DNA of 64,000 bases from Paenibacillus turicensis (lineage in GTDB: Bacteria > Bacillota > Bacilli > Paenibacillales > Paenibacillaceae): contig NZ_JAGGKG010000005.1 of assembly GCF_017873435.1 (NCBI RefSeq), forward strand, positions 159,164-223,163, given 5' to 3'. This document shows, piece by piece, positions 8,073 through 16,473 of this stretch. The notes below the pieces were generated by a model, which did not search any database, had not been told where the DNA came from, and was given only the letters and a program-made list of their open reading frames with translations. Positions within the stretch are counted from its first letter, which is position 1. Each line of letters starts with the position of its first letter. The position numbers were made by a program, and so were the translations under genes.

Positions 8073-9905
8073 TCACCTTACCGTTACCGCCTTTGCTAAA
8101 GATCGTGGCTTATCAATGTTGCGACCAAGCGATTCTGCTGTATAATAGGCAAATAGCTGACCTGCAACCAGATGTATAATAGAATCAAGGTACTCATTAA
8201 TTGAAGGAAGTTTGATGTAAGAATAGATGTCATTTAAATCAATAGATTCCTCAAACTCACTTCCAAACACAATCACCTTGCCACCTCTAGCTTGAATTTC
8301 CGAAATGTTAGAGAGTGTATACTGATATTTCAATGAATTAAGTTTCTTATTTGGCAAAAATGCGATTGTATAGAAGTTCTCATCAATAAGTGAGAGCATA
8401 CCATGCTTCAAACTACCTGCTGATACCCCTTCGCCATGAATGTAAGAGACTTCCTTAAATTTTAACGCATTCTCCATAGCAACTGGGTATAGTATTCCTC
8501 TACCAATAAAGAACCAATTTTCTACACCATTATGATAAACAGCAAGCATTTTGATTGCTTCCTCTGTTTGAATAAATAATTGCTTTAATACCTTTGGCAA
8601 AGACAAAGATTCCTCTTTAAACTTTATATACTGCTCCTCTGTTAGGAAATTTTTAATTTTTCCTAACTCAAGTGCTAATCTATATAATGCCATTGTCTGA
8701 CTAATCACAGACTTTGTGCTTAATACTGATACTTCAACACCAGCTCCTTGGAAAAGAGTATAGTTTGCTAAACGCTGACAAGATGAACTACTTACGTTAT
8801 TAATGGCAGTAACCGTGGCACCTGCTTGACGAAATAATTTTACAACTTGAAGAGTATCAAAAGTTTCACCCGATTGTGAAATCGCTATCAAATGATGCTT
8901 GTTTTTTGGCTGAACTACATGAATCATTTCATCAGCAGGATGACTGATAGCATATTCATTTGCCAAGGAGTGGAAAAAGTATTGACCAATCTGCGAAACA
9001 TAATTAGAACTGCCAGCTCCTACGATAGCTACTTGCTTGTCCAGCATATCACATGTGATTGCCTCAATTGTATCCGATGATAAATTGTTAATTGCATTTA
9101 TCGCTGAAGGTCCCTCATGAAGTTCCTTAAGCATATAATGAGAATAATCTTCCTTCTCATTACTTGTGTTTACCTCCATTATTTCCACTCTTTCTCGAAT
9201 AACAGGACCACGTCCCAATTCCTGTGTGTTATAGATTTCTAATGCGTTAGCGTTAATTCTTACGATATCTCCGTTCAATAAAAATACCATTTGGTTAGTA
9301 ATTATAGATATCGCCAACTGATCTGAGGCAATGATTGATAGGTTATCATGATTACCGACGCATAATGGGCTATCAGAACAAGTTCCATAGATTACGGAAG
9401 TATCAAAAAGTGTAGTAAAAACATAAGCATAGTTGCCCTCAAGTCTACTATTTGTTAGGACAATACTTTCTAAAAGATCTTTTGTCTTTTCGTAATGCTT
9501 AGCTAGTAGGTGAACAATAACTTCTGTATCTGTCTCAGAATTAAAAACTACTCCTTGTTGTGCTAACTCTTTCTTTAACTCAAGGTAATTCTCAATAACG
9601 CCATTATGAACCAATGAAAATTTATCATTATAAGATTGATGGGGATGACAATTTTCAATAGATACCTTTCCGTGAGTTGCCCATCTTGTATGGGCTATTG
9701 AAATGTTTGACTCAGGATGTTGCTTAAAAAAACCATTTTCATCCTGTTCACTAATAGAACCTACTCCCTTGACGTAGGTTATCTTACTATTCTGTATCGT
9801 TGATAAACCAAAGGAATCATATCCTCTATATTCAAGTTTTCTTAAAGCGTGTACTGTCTTTGTAAGTGTGTTTTCCTCACCAATTATCCCTACAATTCCA
9901 CACAT
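8073..9905 (-). CDS. glmS: Glutamine-fructose-6-phosphate aminotransferase (GlmS-type)
   Basis: Full-length GlmS-type amidotransferase/isomerase (610 residues; usual length about 600). The mature N-terminal Cys2 of MCGIVGIIG is the glutaminase nucleophile; TRWATHG, HNGVIEN and SETDTEV complete that domain. Two SIS sugar-isomerase domains follow, with ISQSGETFDT in the first, and the C terminus reads LAKAVTVR, close to the canonical LAKSVTVE. The reaction makes glucosamine-6-phosphate from fructose-6-phosphate and glutamine. It sits mid-operon with only 30 bases upstream, so the glmS ribozyme usual in Bacillales is absent. This argues for a pathway-dedicated paralog feeding an amino sugar (or a related ketose amination) to the locus rather than the housekeeping enzyme, whose location I cannot see. 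Confidence 0.9.
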   Translation of the reverse strand: MCGIVGIIGEENTLTKTVHALRKLEYRGYDSFGLSTIQNSKITYVKGVGSISEQDENGFFKQHPESNISIAHTRWATHGKVSIENCHPHQSYNDKFSLVHNGVIENYLELKKELAQQGVVFNSETDTEVIVHLLAKHYEKTKDLLESIVLTNSRLEGNYAYVFTTLFDTSVIYGTCSDSPLCVGNHDNLSIIASDQLAISIITNQMVFLLNGDIVRINANALEIYNTQELGRGPVIRERVEIMEVNTSNEKEDYSHYMLKELHEGPSAINAINNLSSDTIEAITCDMLDKQVAIVGAGSSNYVSQIGQYFFHSLANEYAISHPADEMIHVVQPKNKHHLIAISQSGETFDTLQVVKLFRQAGATVTAINNVSSSSCQRLANYTLFQGAGVEVSVLSTKSVISQTMALYRLALELGKIKNFLTEEQYIKFKEESLSLPKVLKQLFIQTEEAIKMLAVYHNGVENWFFIGRGILYPVAMENALKFKEVSYIHGEGVSAGSLKHGMLSLIDENFYTIAFLPNKKLNSLKYQYTLSNISEIQARGGKVIVFGSEFEESIDLNDIYSYIKLPSINEYLDSIIHLVAGQLFAYYTAESLGRNIDKPRSLAKAVTVR

Positions 9906-9935
9906 ATATTACCTCTCCCATGCTATCATTATTTA

Positions 9936-10973
9936 TTAGCTATAGTCTTCCAATACACTTTTTCTCTTTACATCTAATGTAACGCAGTGGAACCCTCCAC
10001 CCAATGTTCGAGAATGTCTTAACTCTAAAGGTGCTACATCAATTTTATGCTTTTCTAACAATTTTATTAATTTCTTTTGATGTTTACAGACAAGTGCTAG
10101 ATTTGGATTAATCATCATAAAGTTCATTCCAATCCAGGCAGAACCATATGCAACCCCTGTGAAGCCAATATCAACCATATCAGGTGCATATAAAACATCC
10201 CAATTTTTAAAAATTTGTGGAAGATTTTTCTCGTTGACTCGCTCTGGATTCACTAAAACTAATCCTGGTCGAAGCAAAGTAATTGTCGTATCTATATGAG
10301 TCGAAGCATACAAATCATGACAAGCATGCACCCGGTACTCACTACCAAGAATGTTCTGTAACCATTTCGCCCCCATAACGTTCCCAGTATCAGAAACGAG
10401 GTATATTAGATCTCTACCAACACGAAGTATATTAGCTGCATCAAAAACTGGTTCTAATTCGTGCAGTGCCGATTGACTTGCATCAGTTGTATTGTACATA
10501 CTGTCCAATAATCTAGGTTTTGGAGCTGATAACCAACGAGCACCACTTTCAATGCATTCAACCATATAATCCTTATAAGCATTTGTTTCAAATAAACGGG
10601 ATCGTAACGACATTGGCGTTTCAATAATTGTGTTTCCTATTGGTAATAATATATCTCTCGGGCAATAATTGTACATTCCATCCGATTCCCAATCAGTGGT
10701 CTTATATACCTTTGAGTGGTCAGTATCCTCAGGCCTCCTAACCTTAATTCCGAGTCCCATAAATAACTCAACAATTCTCTCAAGGTCTTCTTCCGTCTCT
10801 TCTATAATTCTCAGATTATGAGGACCTGAAGGGATATCCGCCACATTTTCATAATCAGAGTATCTAATTGCAAATAATCCTTTATCTCCCAATGGAACCT
10901 GAGCTCCTTTTGCTCTCCCTACAAAAACCTCTTCTAATTGATCCCACTCATTATGCACATTAATAATGCTCAT
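9936..10973 (-). CDS. Amidinotransferase (GATM/StrB-like)
   Basis: Arginine-dependent amidinotransferase of the glycine-amidinotransferase/inosamine-phosphate (StrB) family, 345 residues. The expected catalytic residues can be read: CPRD (104-107), Asp178 in EPVFDAANI, His226 in ASTHIDTT, and nucleophilic Cys330 in LGGGFHCVTLDVKRK. Members transfer an amidino group from arginine to a primary amine, giving a guanidino group plus ornithine. The acceptor here is unknown; candidates are an amino sugar, given the GlmS-type gene 30 bases downstream, or a polyamine or peptide amine. It has its own GGAGG site and follows a 19-codon ORF by 27 bases. Confidence 0.85.
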   Translation of the reverse strand: MSIINVHNEWDQLEEVFVGRAKGAQVPLGDKGLFAIRYSDYENVADIPSGPHNLRIIEETEEDLERIVELFMGLGIKVRRPEDTDHSKVYKTTDWESDGMYNYCPRDILLPIGNTIIETPMSLRSRLFETNAYKDYMVECIESGARWLSAPKPRLLDSMYNTTDASQSALHELEPVFDAANILRVGRDLIYLVSDTGNVMGAKWLQNILGSEYRVHACHDLYASTHIDTTITLLRPGLVLVNPERVNEKNLPQIFKNWDVLYAPDMVDIGFTGVAYGSAWIGMNFMMINPNLALVCKHQKKLIKLLEKHKIDVAPLELRHSRTLGGGFHCVTLDVKRKSVLEDYS

Positions 10974-11000
10974 ATTTTGCTATACCTCCACAATAAATTA

Positions 11001-11060
11001 TTAAAATCTTTTTGTACTGATTCGTCTTATTCCCAATATAAGGTTGTACATTCTAGGCAT
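11001..11060 (-). CDS. Candidate 19-residue peptide gene in the accessory operon
   Basis: In the 112-base gap between the ABC ATPase stop and the amidinotransferase start there is an ATG with an excellent site, AGGAGGGGG, ending 2 bases before it. The ORF reads MPRMYNLILGIRRISTKRF and stops with TAA. It begins 25 bases after the ATPase stop and ends 27 bases before the next start, so it fills the gap neatly in operon phase. The product has five basic residues, no acidic residue and a hydrophobic centre (YNLILGI). It could be a precursor peptide for the locus, a short membrane-associated regulator, or a chance ORF. No homology is claimed. Confidence 0.4.
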   Translation of the reverse strand: MPRMYNLILGIRRISTKRF

Positions 11061-11085
11061 AACCCCCTCCTAGTAAAGCTAACTG

Positions 11086-12072
11086 CTAATTAGCTTCTTT
11101 CGATGCAGCTGCATAGAGATATTTTACAGCTTCCTCAATATCGGGCTCTTTTAACTGCATATCCTTTATCTCATAGTTTTTTGAAATAATTGAGATGGCT
11201 TGAGCAACCGATAAATCATTTTTATTAAATAAAAAACTTTTCCTAAATCCCTCATCTTTGAGAAGCTTGAGTCTGTTGTCATTTAGTTTATTATCTTTAT
11301 CATCAAGATCCAGCGTAAGCACATGCCCAGGATTAAAGTTATTTTTAAAAGCAGTTACTGTATTATCAAAAATAACCTCACCCTTGTTTATCGTAATAAT
11401 TCGATCGCATACTTCTTCTATATCTTTCATATCATGCGTAGTCAGGATAACTGTTGTTTTCTTAGTTTTATTTATTTGCTTAATAAAATTCCGAATTTTA
11501 GCTTTTACCGCTACATCTAAACCAATAGTTGGTTCATCTAAATAAAGGATTTTAGGATCGTGCAACAAGGCCACTGCTAATTCAGCACGCATTCGTTGTC
11601 CAAGACTTAATTGGCGTACAGGGGTTCTTAAAAATGGCTTCATCTCAAGCAAATCCACATAATACTCAACATTATTTCGGAATATTTTGGGGTTGATTTT
11701 GTAAATTTTAGCGAACAAATCAAAAGTCTCTTCCATTGGAAGATTCCAATATAATTGTGTTCGCTGACCAAAAACAACTCCAATATCCATTGCATTTTCC
11801 TTCCTATTCAGGTAAGGTTCCTTTCCATTTACCTTGACTAAACCTGAAGTAGGAACAAGAATACCTGCCAGCATCTTAATCGTAGTTGATTTTCCAGCAC
11901 CATTTGCACCAATATACCCAACCAATTCGCCTTCTTGGATATTGAAGTTTATATTGTTTACTGCCTTTTTAATTTCATAATTTCTCGTTATGATTGATTT
12001 CAAAGAAGCTGCAAAACCCTTTTCGCGTTTAAATACTCTGAAATCCTTTGTTACATTGCTAACCTCTATCAA
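11086..12072 (-). CDS. ABC transporter ATP-binding protein (ABC-2 exporter)
   Basis: ATPase of an ABC-2 type exporter, 328 residues. Walker A GANGAGKST (55-63), Q-loop Gln103, signature LSLGQRMR (155-162), Walker B ILYLDEP (175-181) and switch His213 are all intact. A C-terminal extension of about 85 residues follows, as in DrrA/CcmA-like exporter ATPases. It starts at TTG behind GGGGGG, 11 bases after the second permease gene. With the two PF06182-like permeases it forms a complete three-gene exporter, suggesting the locus exports its product or provides self-protection. Confidence 0.92.
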   Translation of the reverse strand: MIEVSNVTKDFRVFKREKGFAASLKSIITRNYEIKKAVNNINFNIQEGELVGYIGANGAGKSTTIKMLAGILVPTSGLVKVNGKEPYLNRKENAMDIGVVFGQRTQLYWNLPMEETFDLFAKIYKINPKIFRNNVEYYVDLLEMKPFLRTPVRQLSLGQRMRAELAVALLHDPKILYLDEPTIGLDVAVKAKIRNFIKQINKTKKTTVILTTHDMKDIEEVCDRIITINKGEVIFDNTVTAFKNNFNPGHVLTLDLDDKDNKLNDNRLKLLKDEGFRKSFLFNKNDLSVAQAISIISKNYEIKDMQLKEPDIEEAVKYLYAAASKEAN

Positions 12073-12083
12073 TGTTGTCCCCC

Positions 12084-12887
12084 CTAGGATCCAGTACTTT
12101 TATAATGATTAACCCCGACAAACCAAAACTTATATGCGAGAAAAAAGCAAACAATTCCTACAATTGGAGATAAATACTGGAAGCTGTGATTAAAAAAAAT
12201 AAAATCCTTCTTTGAAAGAAAGTGTTGCACTGGATAAAAATTAATAAAAGCATAGGGTAGGATAAAGGTCAGAATAATCTGGATTGTTTTGTTATAGATG
12301 GTAATTGGGTATCGTATAAAGTCCTTTATTTGAAAAAAAAGGACTTCCCTTAAACCTTCTGTTTCCACAATCCAAAATGACGGTACTGATGTTACAATCA
12401 ATCCAGCCGCTTGTATTAAGGCACCACTAACAATTATCACTATTAAGAAACATATGTCACCTCCTGTTAATGTTTGATTTAAGTTATTAAAACAAATTAC
12501 GATTACACCAATAGAAAGGATAAAGTGAGTAATATAAGCACTGTTAAACTCTCGACAAACCAGATACAAAAAACTATTTAAAGGCTTGGTTAATACTTCA
12601 TCAAACGAACCGTTCTTTACCATATTGCTTAACTGAGTAGTAGCGTTAAAAAAGAAGAATCCGGCAATTGCATATGAACATAGATTTAATGAAAATAATA
12701 ATAAAACTTCATATGCTCCCCAGCCATTAATGGTTTGGAACTTTTCTATCAACAACCAAACAATTAAAAATTCGGCTCCATAAGATGCAAATTGAGCAAG
12801 CCCGCCCATTATAAATGCCTTACGGTTTTCAGCTACTCCCATTATTCTTAATTTTATATATTCTAAATACAATCTCGCATAGTGCAT
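12084..12887 (-). CDS. ABC-2 family permease, second subunit
   Basis: Integral membrane protein of 267 residues with about six helices. It resembles the DUF990/ABC2_membrane_6 permeases that occur in pairs with a DrrA-like ATPase; MVKNGSFDEVLTKPLNSFLY is the typical cytoplasmic loop (marked by the ngsfd..L.kPl pattern). It follows its partner permease by 3 bases and precedes the ATPase by 11. The two permeases share the same loop pattern but little else and probably form a heterodimer. Confidence 0.85.
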   Translation of the reverse strand: MHYARLYLEYIKLRIMGVAENRKAFIMGGLAQFASYGAEFLIVWLLIEKFQTINGWGAYEVLLLFSLNLCSYAIAGFFFFNATTQLSNMVKNGSFDEVLTKPLNSFLYLVCREFNSAYITHFILSIGVIVICFNNLNQTLTGGDICFLIVIIVSGALIQAAGLIVTSVPSFWIVETEGLREVLFFQIKDFIRYPITIYNKTIQIILTFILPYAFINFYPVQHFLSKKDFIFFNHSFQYLSPIVGIVCFFLAYKFWFVGVNHYKSTGS

Positions 12888-12890
12888 TCC

Positions 12891-13682
12891 TCATCCCCCA
12901 TGAATCACCAATTTAGTTTGAACCTTATACCACATGTATTTCTCTATGCAAATAATAAATGCTAACCACCCTATCTGCATAAGTAAAATGCTAAGCATTT
13001 GATGGATCTCATACTTCCCCAAGAAAATAGCTATTGGTTCAAAAAAAATAAATCTAAAAGGAAGAATCTGACACACCTTATATAACCAATTAGGATAAAA
13101 CCACAATGGTACAACAGACCCTGAAAATAACTGAAACAATGATCCGATAAAAAAAGGGATATACCAAGAGGTTTCAAGCCAAAAAGCAAACAGTCCAAAT
13201 ATGTAGTGGATATGAAAAGCAATTAAGATTGCCAATATAAGAGTAATTGCAAATATCAGCGTATTCCCAAAGCCTCCAGATAAAGAAAAGTCAAAAAATA
13301 ACCAAGTAAACGCTATAGATGGAATAGTTATAAAAACAGTTTGAAACAAGTTTGTTCCTAAATCTTCAGAAAATATATATCTTTTGAAATTTACTGGTTT
13401 CATTAAATCTAATATAATGCTTCCATTCTCCACTCGTTCAGCTATTTTTTGTCCTGAACCCGATTTAGTTAATGTCATAACAATTGAAGCAATTATAATG
13501 TAACTTATCATCTCTCCGAAATTAATATTACTAACATTTCCATTCCCACCATACAATGCCGTCCATACATTGATTTGAATGATAAGAAGCATAACGCTTG
13601 CTAAAATCGTAATATAAAAGTTAAAGCGAAATGCATAACGTTCTCGAAACGCTTTTTTCAAAAACTCTATATATAACGCCAT
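12891..13682 (-). CDS. ABC-2 family permease, first subunit
   Basis: Integral membrane protein of 263 residues, six predicted helices, ABC2_membrane_6-like. The N terminus (LKKAFRERYAFRFNFY, then a helix leading to VWTALYGG) and the loop AERVENGSIILDLMKPVNF are characteristic. GTGAGG precedes the ATG by 7 bases. It is the upstream member of the permease pair. Its small gap to the next gene and shared strand mark it as part of the accessory operon. Confidence 0.85.
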   Translation of the reverse strand: MALYIEFLKKAFRERYAFRFNFYITILASVMLLIIQINVWTALYGGNGNVSNINFGEMISYIIIASIVMTLTKSGSGQKIAERVENGSIILDLMKPVNFKRYIFSEDLGTNLFQTVFITIPSIAFTWLFFDFSLSGGFGNTLIFAITLILAILIAFHIHYIFGLFAFWLETSWYIPFFIGSLFQLFSGSVVPLWFYPNWLYKVCQILPFRFIFFEPIAIFLGKYEIHQMLSILLMQIGWLAFIICIEKYMWYKVQTKLVIHGG

Positions 13683-13733
13683 ATATATACCTCACTATGT
13701 GACAGAGTTTTTAATTATAAAATAGCAATCAAA

Positions 13734-15164
13734 TTATATTTTTTGTATAATAATTGGTATAATACAATTAATTTCATTTTTGTTCTCATGTTTTTCTATA
13801 TATATATTCATTCCCACCTTATTTTCTTCAATCAAGTAGTGCGCTCTCAATTCATTTTCAGATAGTGTGAATTCCACATTAAGTGACTTTTTATTTTCGT
13901 TATAAATAATTCTTCCTCTATTTATTGTTGAACCAAAACTTTTCTGTCTTTCTTTAGAACCGAAAAATGTCATTTTATTTTCATCTTCACTAAAGTTAAT
14001 ATTAATAATATCGTTTTTATGAATGCCCTCTACATTCTCAATACTTAAATGTACATACAGTTTGTTATCCCAGTTCAAATTCATATTGATCGGCTTTTTT
14101 TGATTATCTCTTGATGCATAATAAACATTTATGTCTGAAATACAATCAATACTTAAATTATTATTACTCTTCAATTTAAGTTCCTTGGCTCCTAACTCTA
14201 GTAAAGCGCTTTCAAAAGATATATTGAAAACTGAATTAAATAGTTTTTTAGGAACAATCCATTGATTAAAATTCCACATTAAGATTTGAGGAAACCGATT
14301 TAGAGTGTGACTTGTACTAGGTAAACTTACTTGATAAATTTCTTTTAATAGAATGTTAACAAATTCCACACAGTGTTCAGCATGAAACTTTTGGGATATT
14401 TGCAAGAAATCATCAGCATGAAAATTATCTTCTTGAAGTAATAAGTATACTTCCACCAAATTAATTAACTTAAAATGTGGAAGTTTATCTACGCTAGTAA
14501 TATAGTCTCTGAATATTGATACACACAATATAATTAACGCGATATTTACATTAGGAACTAAGATTTTCTCAGATAATTTCACTGTATTCTCTAATAAATC
14601 ACAATAAGTAATTTTTCCTTTAAGTATTGATCCGGACGTTGTGCTCATATTGTTTTTTACTGATATATCATTAATATCTTCAGGATAGGACACAACTGGA
14701 ACGAACTTATGCAAATCAATAAGTATTCCCTCTTTTTGAAGTTCAGACAGTTCATGAGTGGTTTCAGTTTTTATTTCCATAAACCCCTGAGCAACTAATA
14801 ACTCTTTGAATTCATAAGGATTACGCGCCAAAATATCAATGTCAGATGTCCCTCTTAAAAGAATTCTTCCATTTGTAATGTGATAATTACTAAATCCTTT
14901 AATAACAATAACTGGTTCCTCTATATTTTTCTCTAATTCCATTAAAAAGGATCTAAATTGTTTATATTGATTAGTAATAGCTTGTAACTGTTCATTTATT
15001 TCTGGTATTTCCTTTGTACTATTTAGAAACTTTTTATAGTATGACTCAAGTTTATTTTTCATGACATGCTTTAACGTCAAATCCTGAATTATTTCATCAT
15101 TTTCATTCTCGTTATCAACATGCACTTTATCAATCAATTTCTCTAATAAGATAAACTCTTTCAT
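13734..15164 (-). CDS. Nucleotidyltransferase-family protein with a beta-rich C-terminal domain
   Basis: First gene of the accessory operon, 476 residues from the ATG behind AGGGGTG. The N-terminal half resembles the uncharacterised nucleotidyltransferase family NTP_transf_5: GTSDIDIL (105-112) gives the paired metal-binding aspartates of the polymerase-beta fold, and LIDLHKFVPV (149-158) supplies the third acidic strand. Residues about 340-476 are beta-rich (strands such as LYVHLSIENVEG and DIININFSEDE) and recall a CBM9-like carbohydrate-binding fold; that resemblance is weak. Proteins of this NTase family occur in lasso-peptide and polysaccharide loci. The nucleotide and acceptor are unknown. 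Confidence 0.7.
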   Translation of the reverse strand: MKEFILLEKLIDKVHVDNENENDEIIQDLTLKHVMKNKLESYYKKFLNSTKEIPEINEQLQAITNQYKQFRSFLMELEKNIEEPVIVIKGFSNYHITNGRILLRGTSDIDILARNPYEFKELLVAQGFMEIKTETTHELSELQKEGILIDLHKFVPVVSYPEDINDISVKNNMSTTSGSILKGKITYCDLLENTVKLSEKILVPNVNIALIILCVSIFRDYITSVDKLPHFKLINLVEVYLLLQEDNFHADDFLQISQKFHAEHCVEFVNILLKEIYQVSLPSTSHTLNRFPQILMWNFNQWIVPKKLFNSVFNISFESALLELGAKELKLKSNNNLSIDCISDINVYYASRDNQKKPINMNLNWDNKLYVHLSIENVEGIHKNDIININFSEDENKMTFFGSKERQKSFGSTINRGRIIYNENKKSLNVEFTLSENELRAHYLIEENKVGMNIYIEKHENKNEINCIIPIIIQKI

Positions 15165-15602
15165 ATACACCCCTATAACCAATTTAGTCTTTAAGAACCA
15201 AAATTTTTAATCACTACCTAATAATTAACAATATTTAATTTGAAATTATTATATTATGATCAAAAAATAAAAACTACCTGAATAATTTATCATAATTTCA
15301 TATGTTTTTTATATATTAGATCACGTAAAGGCATCTCTCTATCAGTTCTTCATTAAGGCGTTGTCTCTTCTATGATTCACATGGTGTTCTTAATTCTTTA
15401 TCATGTAAGTTGAAATGAAAGACATGCCATTTTTACTTACCGATGTTATCGAATACTTTAAATAATTAGATTTTATCTTGTTACGCAGAAAATATGATTG
15501 TTTATTACTAAATCCAATTTTACGCCGAAATTAGGCATTTACCTTATCTAGGGGGAATATCTTAATGGGGAAATACATTTTTCAAAAAATGAGGCGATAC
15601 AC
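15165..15602. promoter_or_regulatory. Divergent upstream region of the accessory operon
   Basis: A 438-base, strongly AT-rich stretch without a convincing gene. For the leftward operon, TATAAT lies at 15248-15253 (minus strand) with a weak TAGTTT box 17 bases before it, about 84 bases ahead of the nucleotidyltransferase start. For the rightward hydrolase I see only weak candidates (TTGTTA near 15478). A 23-codon ORF starting at ATG 15565 behind GGGGG overlaps the hydrolase start out of frame and may be a leader or chance. Confidence 0.4.
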
Positions 15603-16382
15603 TTGGGATACTTCGTTAATGTGGAACCGGGCGTAAAAGTATTTATAGAGGACATCAATCCGAAGGGAAATAAAACGATACTTTTTATTCATGGGTGGCC
15701 GCTAAACCATAACCAGTTCGAGTATCAGTTCAATTACCTTCCTAAGCTCGGATATCGTTGTATCGGAATGGACTGGAGAGGATACGGTAATTCGGATAAA
15801 CCATTCGACGGGTACAATTTTGATAGATTAGCAGATGATGTCCGCATGGTTATTGAGGCTTTACAGTTAAAAAACATAACACTGGCAGGTCACTCTACTG
15901 GAGGTGCGATATCGATTCGTTATATGGCTCGCTACAAAGGGTATGGGGTATCTAAACTTGTCCTAATTGACGCTGCCTCTCCATCAAGCGTTCCACAAGA
16001 ATTTGCAAATAAAATCATCGAAGATACAAATCATGACCGCCCACAAATGCTACAAGACCAAACGAGTTCTTTTTTCTTTCAGTATATTTCCGAACCAAAA
16101 TCGGATTGGTTCTTTTTAATGGGATTACAAGCGGCGAATTGGGCAACTTCCGCCATTATGGTCACGCTTAGAGATGAAAATGTTTACAACGATCTTAGTC
16201 AGATCGATGTACCCACATTAATTATTCACGGAATTCATGATAAACTCGTTCCCTTTGCCCAAGCTGAAGAAACACATAAACTGATCAAAAATTCCATGCT
16301 AGTTCCGTTCCAATACAGCGGTCATTGTGCTTTTTTAGAGGAACGCGATAGATTTAACCAATTATTGTCTTCCTTTGCATAA
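15603..16382 (+). CDS. Alpha/beta hydrolase (chloroperoxidase-like)
   Basis: Alpha/beta-hydrolase fold enzyme of 259 residues, closest in pattern to the cofactor-free haloperoxidase/esterase group. Oxyanion motif HGWP (30-33), nucleophile elbow GHSTGG with Ser98, acid Asp213 in GIHDKLVPF, and His241 in SGHCAFLE form a complete triad. Start TTG with GAGGCG 7-8 bases upstream. It is divergent from the accessory operon and shares a terminator with cymR. Whether it belongs functionally to the neighbouring locus is not shown by the sequence. Confidence 0.85.
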   Translation: MGYFVNVEPGVKVFIEDINPKGNKTILFIHGWPLNHNQFEYQFNYLPKLGYRCIGMDWRGYGNSDKPFDGYNFDRLADDVRMVIEALQLKNITLAGHSTGGAISIRYMARYKGYGVSKLVLIDAASPSSVPQEFANKIIEDTNHDRPQMLQDQTSSFFFQYISEPKSDWFFLMGLQAANWATSAIMVTLRDENVYNDLSQIDVPTLIIHGIHDKLVPFAQAEETHKLIKNSMLVPFQYSGHCAFLEERDRFNQLLSSFA

Positions 16383-16422
16383 CGAATCGGATTAGCCGCA
16401 CCATGAATCCCCATAAAACACT

Positions 16423-16453
16423 AAAAAACTCCTTGCACACCAAGGAGTTTTTG
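16423..16453. terminator. Bidirectional terminator between the hydrolase gene and cymR
   Basis: AAAAACTCCTTG and CAAGGAGTTTTT form a perfect 12-base stem with a 5-base loop and T-runs in both directions. It separates the convergent hydrolase and cymR genes. Confidence 0.9.
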
Positions 16454-16473
16454 TCATTTCATCTCTCACATTT

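Noticed and set aside
9906..9935. glmS ribozyme upstream of the GlmS-type gene
   Set aside because: Only 30 bases separate it from the upstream gene, too short for the ribozyme core of over 100 bases, and no matching sequence is present in the preceding gene end.
5532..15164. Lasso peptide, lanthipeptide or NRPS cluster
   Set aside because: No lasso cyclase/protease pair, LanB/C/M, radical SAM, condensation or carrier-protein domain is visible; only the NTase family is shared with some lasso loci.
15565..15636. 23-codon ORF behind GGGGG upstream of the alpha/beta hydrolase
   Set aside because: It overlaps the hydrolase start out of frame and has no supporting spacing or context; recorded as a possible leader only.
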